64,000 bases of DNA from Atrina japonica (Eukaryota; Mollusca; Bivalvia; Pterioida; Pinnidae), in contig BROG01000110.1 in assembly GCA_030159075.1 (NCBI GenBank), positions 904,501 to 968,500 on the forward strand. The letters are read 5' to 3'. How positions within the stretch are numbered: position 1 is the stretch's first letter; each line of letters begins with the position of its first letter. The notes under the pieces are model-generated. The model saw only the letters and a program-made list of their open reading frames with translations, did not search any database and was not told the origin of the DNA. This document shows, piece after piece, positions 35,977 to 47,400 of this stretch. Both the position numbers and the translations under genes were made by a program.

Positions 35977-37266
35977 GGAATTTAAAATTGTGATAAATGA
36001 CCAATGTTATACTGTGCAGGGCAACTGACCTCATGTGTTCAGAGACTTGTATGCTAATTATCCAGAATGTGTTCAAAGAAACCTCATTGAGAAGTTTTGT
36101 GGTGTCTATTCAGGGCTTTACATTTTATGCATTTCTTCAGACTCGCTGTATACTTAAAGCTGGGGTTCACCAGATAATGCCGGATATCATTTTCAACAAC
36201 ATATTGTCATACTTCATGTTTACTAGGTTTTGTATGTGACTAGTTTCCTATTTCCATCTAACCTGAACTTTTTGACCATGCTCACTAGAAACTTGAGTGT
36301 CTTTTTTTTCTCGGGATATACTATGCTTCTTGTTCTATAGTGTTTATATACATATAAATATATATATATACATGTACATGATATATCTGTTTGCTTACAG
36401 ATACCATAAATCTTCTAATTGTTGAACTGTTTTTACCACCTCATAGAAAAATTTTACCACTGTTTGTGCATTATATTAGAGGAATTTATACGTTGGTTAT
36501 AATTTTTATTTTTCATGTTGAGTTTTTCCATTTGACTTTTTTATATATATCTGATGTTCAGTTGCTGCAAATAGCAGTTGTTTGTATCTGTCCAGGTTGG
36601 TTTTCCCTTTTAAATTGTGAAGATGAAGTTTGAAATTGCACATTTTAATTGTTGAAGCCTTTCGTTTTGGTATGGCTAAATAGCAGTAATGATATACCAC
36701 CATTTTTAATGCAAAAATGTTTTGTTTTTGAAAAAATACTGTTTTTATTTACAACAGCAACATGTATTTAAAAAAAATCTGTTATCGTACAGGACTGTAA
36801 AAGTTAATCTTCTGTAAAAAAAAAAAGATTTTGCCAGAATATCATGTAAAAATAATTAAATCTACTGCTGTCCTATCTTGATAGGTGAGGTAATGAAATG
36901 TTAATTATTATTAAGATACAATTTCTATGTATGGGATCACATCTTGGACATCTATCGTACAGCAATACACATGTTAATTCTACACATGCCATGGATTACT
37001 TATTATGGATTCACATTCCTGCCATCCATACTGTACAATTTTTTTTTCTGCATTTTTTACATACTTTAAAATCGGTGGTTTCTACTAATTGTCAGCACAA
37101 AGTGAAGTGCATGTGTTACAGGTTTACAATTGTGTAGAAGTTAAAATTGTCAACGTTTAAAGGCTGTGCTTTGTATTTTTACCCGAAGAAATGATTTAGT
37201 AGTGCAATAATTTAATATAAGTTCTAAAGCTGTTTCAGGGTTTTTCTATTAAATAGTACAAATAAA
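35977..37266 (+). other. MYC: Probable Myc 3' UTR
   Basis: AT-rich sequence with several T-rich stretches follows the stop codon. The first canonical AATAAA is at 37261-37266 and another lies at 37584-37589. Short open frames here (for example 35997-36239) lack motifs. A 3' UTR of about 1.3 kb is plausible but unproved. Confidence 0.5.
37261..37266 (+). terminator. MYC: Candidate poly(A) signal for Myc
   Basis: First AATAAA downstream of the Myc stop codon. An alternative is at 37584-37589. Confidence 0.4.
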
Positions 37267-37850
37267 AATTTGACCAGTTATATTATAAGATCTTATAAGT
37301 ATTTAGATTTGAAATATTTTATTTATTATAAGTAAATGATATTTGTACATTTTGTATCTGAATTAATCAAATGATACAATTACAAGAAAACATTTTCTCA
37401 TTTCTTTCAGGAAAAAAATAATTGATTTGTATACAATGCGTGTACATAAAGGTGTGGTTTCAAACTTCATCAAAGGTGTGATCAAATTAACCCACTATTT
37501 TCTATTATATACAATTGCATCTACTAGATCATATATTGTTTTCCTTCATTGTAAAATAACATGCATTACATTTTCATTACACCAATAAAATAATGTCATC
37601 TCTACATTCATTGTTGCATTTTTTTTATATACTATATATACCAAATAGTCATGTCATATGAATATTGTATATAATATTTACAAATACTAGTCTTTGGAAC
37701 TTGACTTGAAGAAGTAAGTATGTGTGTATGAGCTGGGCCGATTTATTTTACAATTTTGACATCTAATCTGCCCCCAGTCCTTCACATTTACGGTACATAC
37801 TTGTACAAGCAAGATCACCTCAGACACCCTTAAAAGTGAGGTTTACTTTT

Positions 37851-38384
37851 AAAGGACCAAGACATGGGTCTGATATAACAGTTTACAGGACCAAGACATG
37901 GGTCTGATATAACAGTTTACAGGACCAAGACATGGGTCTGATATAACAGTTTACAGGACCAAGACATGGGTCTGATATAACAGTTTACAGGACCAAGACA
38001 TGGGTCTGATATAACAGTTTACAAGACCAAGACATGGGTCTGATATAACAGTTTACAGGACCAAGACGTCTGATATAACAGTTTACAGGACCAAGACATG
38101 GGTCTGATATAACAGTTTACAGGACCAAGACATGGATCTGATATAACAGTTTACTGGACCAAGACATGGGTCTGATATAACAGTTTACAGGACCAAGACA
38201 TGGGTCTGATATAACAGTTTACACAATACACGTACTAGTATACTGTAGAGTGTAGTAACCACATGGGTCTGATATAACAGTTTACACATGGGTCTGATAT
38301 AACAGTTTACAGGACCAAGACATGGGTCTGATATAACAGTTTACACAATACACGTACTAGTATACTGTAGAGTGTAGTAACCAC
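37851..38384. repeat. 34-bp minisatellite, about 14 copies
   Basis: The unit gaccaagacatgggtctgat plus ataacagtttacag repeats every 34 bp with almost no divergence. One copy (near 38067) has lost a few bases and one has a gggtct to ggatct change. Toward the end a 40-bp insert beginning acaatacacgtactag appears twice (38223-38262 and 38344-38383), showing a larger duplication. The high identity suggests recent expansion. Confidence 0.95.
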
Positions 38385-41212
38385 AAACATTTGTACATTA
38401 TCAACCAACAGTTTTAGAAAATTCTATGTGACAAGACATTCTATGTCTTCATAGTGATTTTATAGAAATCTTTATGCATTATCAAGTACAGTCATATTTT
38501 ACATTGTTGGGTTAAATGTTACTTAAAAGCAAACTAAAGCTGGCAATGTTATATATAGTCTAAAAATATGGAATTAAAAAACGGGGGTCTGAAGGCTGTA
38601 GAAATCAAAGCTCCAAGCAGGGTTTGGTCAAATTACTGGTGGGGGTTACAGGGAGGCAAAGCCCTCAAAGCTATACTATTCCCAAAATTGTAGTTAAAAA
38701 ATTGGACAGGTCAGTGTTGGAAAAAGAAAAATATATATATACACATTACATTTTTTATTTGTATGAAATCCCAGATCTGGAATTAATGTGGTTTCCTAGC
38801 CAATGATCATGGGTTTGATACATTATTTATATATGCTCTCCAAATTGCTGTAAATTCATTTCTGCAAGGGGCCCTGTACCACTACATATATATGTACTGA
38901 ACAATAAATATCAACTTACAGTTTTGTATTAAACATGATTTTCTCACAGATGTATGCATACGAAGTAAAGCAGCAGTACTCTGTCAATCAAACAATACAG
39001 AGGAACATTGCTATTAAGAGCACCTGACACATAGTAGTATAGTTAGTGAGTAAGTCTCTTAGGTGAGGTTCTGTACTGATTGAATGTCAAGGGACTAAAT
39101 ATTCAGTCTTATTTGAGGGGTTGTCTCCTAAGCGATGTAGTCTTTAGGCGAGGTTTCACTGTATTTCACAGAAGAATCTGTAGTACATGGCTCAAACTCA
39201 AAGTTTGATCATGTTTAACTTTCGTCACAGGAACCTGAAATTTTTGTCCGTATATTGATATACAAATCATTTACATAGCTTGCCCTCTGTAATGATGAGG
39301 TAAACAACGGATGGCAAGCCATGTAAATGATGTATATCAATATACGAATAGAATTTCAGGTTCCTGTGCTTTCTTCAACATGTCGGTTGTACACGGTGTG
39401 TCCAGCCTGGCGTGGGAAACTGAGCCAAGTACATGTAGATAAACATACAATGTATCTGCATATAAAATTATTAAAACAAGCATTCTGTGACTTCTACAGA
39501 AATAACATGGTGAAAGATGAGCCATTACAAAACCAGAATTGGGTACACATGGAAAAAATAGTCCCAATCCCCGGTCTAACATGTGACTAATAAACATATA
39601 CATTGGCCATTCTGATCCTGACAGTGAATAATGACGCGGAGTTCAGCTCTGAAAAGGAATTCGATTTTTGATAGACTTCCATTTTGGTTCTTTTAACTTT
39701 CATTAACATATAAAAATAAAATGCATTTCATGAAACATTTTTTTAGAAAATCTCAAACAAGTATTCTCTTAAAATTCTCTTTACATTTCATTTTTTGTTT
39801 AAGGTAATATTTGAGTGGGGTGCAAAAGACAGTATTTCCGATTTTTAAAAGACGCATTAAAATGAGTGCTCTCGACCACGAAAATAAATGTGCTCCACTG
39901 AAAAATTAAGATCTATTCTTGTTCGCTATTTTGACAAAATGGTGTAATATAGAAAATTGATCATCCGAAGTTAAATGGATGCGCGAAGAAGAAGTCTAGT
40001 GTTGCATGTGAATTGTTTAAAATGTTGCTTTAAACTGACTACCAAGGACATTATTTTAGGGAATCCGTGTAGGTCTTAATGAGGTCGTCCATGAAACGCC
40101 TTGAACACTTTTCTTTCCAGATCCGACTTTTGGTTTTGACTTACGTTTCAAATCAATGACAAAAAATGTCCGAATAAATTATCAACTACCGGTATCCAAT
40201 GGACCTCAAAGGCCGTTATATGTACTCGTAAGTTAAGGTTGTACGAGTTATCTTTCTTGGTAACCCCCCCCAATAATGTACTATGTACGTACCGTGTTCA
40301 GTAATAATGCGAGGGAGTTGTTGAAGAAATATATCGTCATGTGGTGACCAATTATACTATTGGTTTTGAAAACCATTTCCTCTGTCACGCGGATCATATC
40401 ATTTACACCTAAAAAATAGTTTCCATCCAAAACTGACGCGGTCTGCTCAGCATTAGGAATTTGTGAAACCAAAAACAGAATAGATGGAGCTCTAGAGTTT
40501 GTATTTATTGTGCGGTTTGTGGTCAATGTCATTTGTTTAGCAAATGTGATGCGTATTATTTACTATTGGGCTGGTCCCTGTTGTGTAAATGGAACCTAGA
40601 TCGATGGATATGACGGGAAAACAAAATAACATTTTAAAAAATAGTTGGGGTTTGCCATTTTGTATATTAAATAACGCGGTCAGTTTAATGCTTAATTTTG
40701 ACGTGTAAATTTATCAATGGGTTTTACACTGTCGATGAACGTTACTCGTCCGCATATAATCAACACGTGTTTTACTTCAATTGAAGATTTCCTGATTTAC
40801 AATTGTATGATATTTCCTGATTTCATTTCCTCTTTCAGTCCCACACCTATTTTCCTTAACGTACCACAAATGCCAGTCATTGCATACTATTTGCTGGATG
40901 AAGGGCAATATCATTTTGGCGGTCTTCTCAGCCAATGAAATATAAATCGAAACTTATGAAAAATGAAATACAATATTAGATTTTTTTATTTGAGGGAAAT
41001 TAGCTGTATCAACGATATATAAAGCTTATATGTATCGCTGGTTATATGAACTTTATATCGCTGATATAGGTATTTCCCTATTTGAATCGGGACAGACAGG
41101 AGTTTACATCTTAGCTAGAATTGGGTTAATTTTCAACTACAAGAACACGTTCACTTTTATTTGGAAATAACTAGAACATTTGGGGTTGTTTCCTGTATAT
41201 TTAATATCATGT
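38385..41212. other. Intergenic stretch, one MITE
   Basis: Apart from the MITE at 39226-39368, only a transposon-end-like text (gaggtttcactgtat near 39149) was noted. No exon was recognised between Myc and TRIT1. Confidence 0.35.
39226..39368. mobile_element. MITE with CACAGGAACCTGAAATT ends
   Basis: The arm cacaggaacctgaaattt...gtatattgatata...catttacatagcttgcc is matched by its inverse ggcaagccatgtaaatg...tatatcaatatac...aatttcaggttcctgtg. Arms are about 58 bp, total 143 bp, with no coding content. Confidence 0.85.
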
Positions 41213-41385
41213 ATTCACTTTTTGATTTACCAGGGGTTTTACCAAAAAGTGGAAAATTATCATGTTTCCACTTTTTGATTTACCAGGGGTAAAGTGGAAA
41301 CCTGATAAATTTCCACTTTTTGGTAAAGTGGAAACATGATAATTTTCCACTTTTTGGTAAAACCCGTGGTAAATCAAAAAGTGGA
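41213..41385. repeat. Complex palindrome of CCACTTTTTGATTTACCAGG modules
   Basis: The modules ccactttttgatttaccagg and accaaaaagtgg alternate in both orientations. The left block (41213-41275) is mirrored by the right block (41325-41385), and a shorter mirrored module lies between. A diverged relative is at about 30020-30100 (actttttgattgaccaggga). It is likely a foldback element. Confidence 0.8.
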
Positions 41386-41390
41386 ACTAT

Positions 41391-41889
41391 GATAATAGTA
41401 AAATCCATATAACCTGGCGTGGTGAAGTTTTGTGAACCCAGTTTAGGTTTGTTTCTTGTTGTTTAATGTTGTCCCACTCAAGAATATTTCACTTATATGG
41501 AGACGTCTCCAAATGCCGGTCATGGGCTTCAAATTTTGGCATATGCTCGGCACCTGCGACAATTAAGCAGGGAGGTTTCTTTAACGTGCCAACACCTACT
41601 GTCCCATCCTTCAGACAGGAAACCAACCTGCCACCGGCGGTACTCGAACTCACGATCCGGAGTCGAGCGCGCTACCGATTGAGCCAGGCCGGCTCTTAAA
41701 TTTTAGGTAATGAAGCATAACAATGAAATTACACTGGCTAGAGTTATCGTTCCTACTTTTCACCATTCATAAGCGAGTATCCAGTGAGGAATTAAACGTT
41801 TTTACCGTGCAGCTTGTCGTAACCAAAAAGTGAGTAGAATTATCCATATGATAGTCAAAAGGTTACCCGCCCCACCATCTTATGTGAAT
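41391..41889. repeat. Arm A of a duplicated foldback repeat, interrupted by a SINE
   Basis: aatagtaaaatccatataac at the left and the text cgttttta-ccgtgcagcttgtc with aaaagtgagtagaat near the right are repeated in the same order and orientation at 42064-42330. Arm A has an extra SINE at 41449-41701, so the SINE arrived after the duplication and arm B preserves the empty site. Confidence 0.75.
41449..41701 (-). mobile_element. tRNA-derived SINE, near full length, antisense
   Basis: On the minus strand the head carries a good A box (TGGCTCAATCGG, about 41675-41686) and a near B box (gagttcgagtacc). The body follows (caggttgg, gtgttggcacgttaaagaa, atgcccggcatttgg-type text) with tail cgtt/acaacattaaacaac. 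The order matches the copy at 42938. Short tttaggt repeats flank it. Confidence 0.85.
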
Positions 41890-41894
41890 CGGAC

Positions 41895-42060
41895 CATAGG
41901 CGTCGGAACGGGGGGGGGGGGGGCTAGGGGGGGCTTAGCCCCCCACTTTTTGCAAATTTAGACATAGGACATAGACGTTTCTGGCGTGTGTATGTGTTTT
42001 AAGTTGGTTTAGCCCCCCCCCCCCCACACACACACTTTCAATTTGCTTCCGACGCTGATG
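41895..42060. mobile_element. G-run MITE, copy 2 (5-bp target duplication CGGAC)
   Basis: cataggcgtcggaac opens and ttgcttccgacgctgatg closes the element. CGGAC abuts both ends (41890-41894 and 42061-42065). It lies in the opposite orientation to the copies at 22383 and 57543. Internal G/C runs flank gctta/taagc motifs. Length is 166 bp. It separates arms A and B of the foldback repeat. Confidence 0.85.
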
Positions 42061-42063
42061 CGG

Positions 42064-42656
42064 ACAATAGTAAAATCCATATAACCTGGAGGGGCAGAGT
42101 CTTGTAAACCCATTCTTGACCTGGACGAGTTTAAATTTTAGGTAAATAAAGCATAAGATAAAAATTAAACTGACTAGAGCAATCGTTCCTTCTTGTCACC
42201 AAACATACGAGAGTATCCAATGAGTAATAAAACGTTTTTCCCGTGCAGCTTGTCATAATCGAAAAGTGAGTAGAATCATCCGTATGAAAATCGAAAGGTT
42301 ACTCCGCCCCGCCATCATCATGTAAGACTGCAGCGGGTATAAGTCTATCAAGGTATTGTCCGATTTACATAAGATGGCGGGGTAACATTTTGATTATCAT
42401 ACAGATGATGCTACCCACTGTTCGGTTACAACAAGGTGCACGAGGAAAACGTTTTATTCCTTACTGGATACTTTCTTATCAGCGATATATAAACTTTATA
42501 TCGCTGGTCTTATGTAGGGTGACAAGTAAGAACGACTACTCCAGTCAGTGTTATTTTAATGTTATGCTTTATTGCCTGAAATGTTAACTCGCCCAGTTAA
42601 AAAAAAGGGGGTTCTCAAAGCTCCGCCCCGTCTGGTTAAATGGATTCTACTATATA
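42064..42656. mobile_element. Foldback element with ~270-bp inverted arms
   Basis: The left arm starts aatagtaaaatccatataac and the right arm ends ggttaaatggattctactat, its inverse. Intermediate blocks (aaacgttttt / aaaacgtttt; cgccccgccatc / gatggcggggt; agtgagtagaatcatcc / gatgatgctaccc) are mirrored as well. A small nested palindrome (cagcgatatataaactttat and onward, 42479-42507) sits in the right arm. No transposase was seen. Confidence 0.75.
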
Positions 42657-42937
42657 TGTCTATAAGGTGACACATATTGGTTGTGCCACAAACCAAATTA
42701 ATTTTGTAATTTTTCCAAAATAGGAAGGTTAAGTACAATATTTTGTCTTGCTCTTTGACGCTTTACTTTAGCCCCAATATTCTAGTATCGACAGGTAACC
42801 TGTCAACCTGTTACTTTGTAATTTAGATTCGTCATGTTTGTAAACACAATGACATGCCTATTTATCTTGGCAGAACTATAAAGCAGGTGCAAATATACAC
42901 ATGAGACAACGACCAAAGTTGATGTCTTGAATCGTCC

Positions 42938-43209
42938 GAAGTCGGTAGCGCGCTCGACTCTTGATCGTGAGGTTATGAGTTCGAGTCCAGCCGGCGGCAG
43001 GTTGGTTTCCTATCTTTTGGATGAGACCGTAAAAACCGAGGATCCGTGTCAGAGTACGTGTGGGCACTTTAAAGAACCCTCACCACTCAATGGTCGTAAG
43101 TGCTGAGTATGGACCAAAATTTGAACTGCTCTTCACCGGCATTTTGTGACGTCTCCATACGAGTAAAAGATTCTTGAGTAGGACGTTAAACAACAATAAA
43201 CAAACAAAA
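42938..43209 (+). mobile_element. tRNA-derived SINE, full length, 10-bp target duplication
   Basis: Perfect TGAATCGTCC repeats flank it (42928-42937 and 43210-43219). The head holds ggtagcgcgctcgactc and a B-box relic (gagttcgagtcc); the body includes gccggcggcaggttgg, gatgagaccgtaaaa and ctttaaagaaccctcacc; the tail is ggacgttaaacaacaataaa. It is the best reference copy of the family in the window. Confidence 0.9.
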
Positions 43210-43285
43210 TGAATCGTCCCACTCTGTGGCCAAATAGTTAAAACACATTCATAATCACATCTATTCTTATAGCGGGGGTGAGCTT

Positions 43286-43395
43286 TGCTGTATTTAGGCC
43301 GAAGTTCTGCCCCGATTTTAGCGGTTTTTTGTATCATTTAACCAAAAATAGAATTTTGAAAAATTGCTTAAAATCAAGGCAGAAACTTGGTCTAT
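43286..43395. repeat. Inverted-repeat MITE-like segment
   Basis: ccgaagttctgccccgattt at the left and the inverse aaaatcaaggcagaaactt at the right enclose an AT-rich centre. A related left half recurs at about 44133-44205, directly upstream of the TRIT1 start. Confidence 0.55.
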
Positions 43396-44301
43396 GCTGT
43401 ATCGAAGTAAGTCCAGTACCTATGAAACCATTATTATGTGAATGATGTGCAAAAAAAAAAAAAAAAATCGAGCGAACTGACTGACAAATTTATAATTGTG
43501 CCAATACTATTTCACTCAAACTTCATCGAAGATCATGATAATTTTTTTCTCAGAAGTCTACTGAGCTTTAGGTCAAGACTTTGATTACAGCTGTGTTAAT
43601 ATGGAAGTGGCGAACCAGCATCTATCATTCCGTGTGTTAAAAATACAAATGTATGTTTTCCAGCGATATCTAGTTTGTTGTTAGTTTCCTTGGCTTTAAG
43701 TTGCTTTATGGATTACTGATTACCTATTTCTATCGAGCCAGATCAACGACATATTGTGTCTGGCCAGGCACATAACTTTATGGACCTTATTTTATTAATC
43801 TTACACTTCTGTCGCGACTACTACTGAATCCGAACTATACGATACACTTAAAAGTGGTCACTTGTCAATAAACCGCGTAATGTCCGGTTTAACAATAACC
43901 CAAACATGATACCTAACTTTGTCTCTAGTAGCGATATATAAAGCTAACAGATCAGGGCGATTTTTGCAGTGAAGCTGTTTTGACTAAAAACCATTCTACA
44001 TTGATACTCTGATTATGTTTAATGACTGTATGGAAACATTTCCCACATGACGACATTTTACGAAATATTTACAAAAACCACTTTTCAAAGTTGCTGGGAC
44101 ACACACTAGTAATCTTTTGTTCGATGTTTGGTTAGGCCGAAGTTTCTGCCCCCGATTTTAAGCGATTTTTTATTTTACCAAAAGAAAAAGAAATTTCGGC
44201 ATAATGTTTAAATAACTGACACAACTCGGATCCTTGTGGTATTTAGTGCGTGCAAGCAAGACCAGCTCCTTGTGGTAAATAGTATTACCTTGCAAAGCAA
44301 A
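43396..44301. other. Region upstream of TRIT1
   Basis: Contains an A run at 43450-43466 and the partial MITE near 44133. The TRIT1 promoter must lie here or a little upstream, but no TATA box, CpG cluster or initiator could be assigned. Confidence 0.3.
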
Positions 44302-44427
44302 ATGGCGGCCTCCATGCGAGTACCCGTGGTTGTTGTGATAGGGCCAACTGGATCTGGAAAGTCGAAGCTTGCACTTCAGATTGGAAAATATTTCAAGGGC
44401 GAAATAATCAGTGTTGATTCTATGCAG
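44302..44427 (+). CDS. TRIT1: TRIT1 exon 1 (residues 1-42)
   Basis: Codes [20 protein letters not shown] followed by [20 protein letters not shown] and MQ. The donor is atgcag/gttatt, phase 0. The in-frame sequence upstream has no ATG. A second Met is residue 5. Confidence 0.95.
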
Positions 44428-47400
44428 GTTATTTGCCGTTTTCGTATGTCAATGTGTAATTATCGTCATATCCCAGTGTAAATTGCATGGCGTAGCCTAG
44501 AGTAGAACGAATTCTAGTCAAATCGGCACCTAGTCAAATCGGCACCTGGTCAAATCGGCACCTAGTATGGTCAAATCGGCACCTAGTCAAATCGGCACCT
44601 ATATCATATACATTTGAACTATATTCTGTTTCAAGTTTAATTCATAACATTTTTGTACTGGGCCCTTAGATATTGTTTCCATTTATGTATTACAACTGTA
44701 AATGTAAATTGCCACATCCCCGGTACTTTTGAAGGTTGCTAAATTTCTATCATGAAGGTTTCTATCATGGATCTGATTTTTACTTTCTTTGTTATCCTTG
44801 CCAGTGACTATATACTGGCCTGGGATATATTAAGTAACATTACAGTGTTCAGGATGCATTCTTTGCTTATTGTTTGTGCCAGTATAATTGGAATAGGTTA
44901 TATCCCGAGTTCCTATCGCCTGTATATGCAGTAAGAAATGAAGAAGGCATATAATTCAAAATACTTTATTTTGTCCTCTGTAGAAATTGAATACAATTAA
45001 TCCTTTGAAGTTGCCTATTGTATGATTAATTAATTATTAAATTTAACTATTCTAATCAAGTTTAATGATTGGAGGCTTTATTGCATGCCAGAATAATAAC
45101 ATCAACAAAAAACAAAACTAAATTTTAATTTCTATATATTGGTGCCGATTTGACCAGGTGCCGATTTAACCAGGTGCCGATTTGACTTTTTCTGTAGGTG
45201 CCGATTTGACCAGGTGCCGATTTGACTTGACACCAGTAGAACATAGAAGTATCTTTACTACTTTAGTTTAGATCTAAAGACTAAATGAAGTTGAACTCAG
45301 TTGAAGAAAGATGCACAAAATGACAAAAAGTCAACCTCTTTCTCTCCCATCTGGAAACAATTCATTACGACCCTTAAGAGCGCTTGAGAGTTAAAAGGAA
45401 AAAGATTCGATTCAGTCACACGTTTATCTCATATAATAAAGTCATACCCACAGAGGCTCGAATACTTAATCCACGTGGGTCTATTTCGTCATTTTTGTTT
45501 ACATGTGAAGGTCGCATATATTTACACACGGGGTTGATAAGGGGTATATTTGCCTAACTTTGAGCCTCTGTGGTCATACCTCGTTATCTCAAAGTTGTCC
45601 GGACCAAGCAAAAAATTCGAGATAAACAAGTCTTTTGAGTTAAAAGGTCTGTCACTAAATACAATCCCGATTCCTTTCATGAGCATCTCGGTAGTTACCA
45701 GAATACTTGAAGGCATACATCACTTGTATATCATTTGTCTTTTATTGTAAGTAGGCCTATATGTGCACACTGACGGCTACAAGTACCATGTGTTTTGTCA
45801 AATAATATTTAAAGGAAATGAAAAGGAATTAATTATGTTTGATTATTTATTTCTTAATTCACAACTGCATTGGCAAGTAAAGAAGACAGGAACATCCCAT
45901 GCTGCGTTTTAGATCACGGAATCTAAAAATGAATTATAGAAAGTAACTTTAACCACATACTGACATAGATTTAAGAACGGAGAGCAAAATAAAGGAATTT
46001 TTGTGCAGAAAAGGATAAAGGAAGCATATTTGTTCAGCACTAGTCATATAATTACAATGACTTAATGACGATGTACAAAAAATTTACTTTGAGATAACTG
46101 GTCACTTTCATATTGAATCTAAACATCTGGACTAAGTTTTAACATTGACATTATCGGTTTTTCGACTTTTGCGATCTGGAGTAATCAAGTCTTTTATTAT
46201 TAAGATATAGAAGGAAAATTGACAGGACCGGCACTTGATCTCGAGATAACTGGGTAAATAAGTTTTGACTGTTTTGATTGTAAATTTCCTACCACTCCAT
46301 TAGCAAGACCGGCTAGTGTAGGGGTGTATTAATATACTGATATATCGGTATATATCTATTTCTGATTCTTTATATCTCCATATGAGTGAAATATTCTTGA
46401 GTGGGACGTTAAACAACAATAAACAAACAAACAAACTGATTCTTTATCGATACTCGATATTCTGACCGGCCAGTAGAATGTTGGGTTCATGATGACGTCA
46501 AAACAAAGTCTGGATCAGTGTACATACAATGAATTAGCTTTAATTTGTTAATTTCCCCCACCGGGTTGCTGTTCTTCAAAACAGAAAGTTGTCTGCTCAA
46601 AAATGCAAAGTATGAGGAGACCATGATTATAAGCATAACTGTGAAGATAGTTGCTGCTTTAGTACCGTACCATGGTTGTTATACTTCAGGAGGCAAAACA
46701 CACGTTTTTTTTATTTAAAGTGCACCCCAAACACTATATACAACTTTTCAAAATTTGTTAGTTTAAATGTATGATGCAAAAATGCATTTCGAAAATTTGA
46801 AGTCGATTCAACGTCTCGTTCCGGAGATATAAGTGGACAAAGTTGTTTTTTTACCTGCTGGAAATGCAATCAAGAGAAAAATCTGAAAACTTCTAATGGC
46901 CATGACGTCATTCAAGTAACACCATGTATACATTGGCAGCTATAGAAAAAGTGGGCAAGTTGTCTAGTTCAGAATCCAATTTTTAAAGATTATTTTTATA
47001 CTCAATCCTGAAGTGACAATGAAGGAGATCAGGGTTTTCCCTGGGATTTTCAAATGAGGAGTCCATGGACTCCCACAATTACAAAATTAGGAGTCCATTT
47101 GGTAATTTAGGAGTCCATTTGGAGTCCACTTCAATTCGACCAGAATTAAACTGAATGTCAAAATTGCACTTTTGTTGATAAATACAGACATCCCCATAGG
47201 GAAAATATCAAGAGTACAACTTAATCATGTCGGGAGAGAGTGAGTAGTTTTTCCGGCACTCATATGTGAAACAAAACATCAGCACCATTTCTATATGTTC
47301 CTGAACACCATCGTAATTTCTTGGTTTGTTCTTGAACCCTCAGAGTTCCCTTAATTCAATATATGATTATTGTATACATACATGTACTATAGATTAAAGG

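Noticed and set aside
37851..38384. CRISPR array (regular 34-bp periodicity)
   Set aside because: There are no unique spacers; the whole unit is repeated head to tail, and the genome is eukaryotic.
44236..44301. A 22-residue N-terminal extension of TRIT1
   Set aside because: It would begin with GTG. The first ATG in frame is 44302, with a good context. The extension could matter for mitochondrial targeting only if non-ATG initiation were shown.
45580..46262. A third TA-flanked CAGT MITE
   Set aside because: Internal phrases such as attcgagataa are shared, but neither the CAGT ends nor paired TA flanks could be found, so it was left as transposon-like text.
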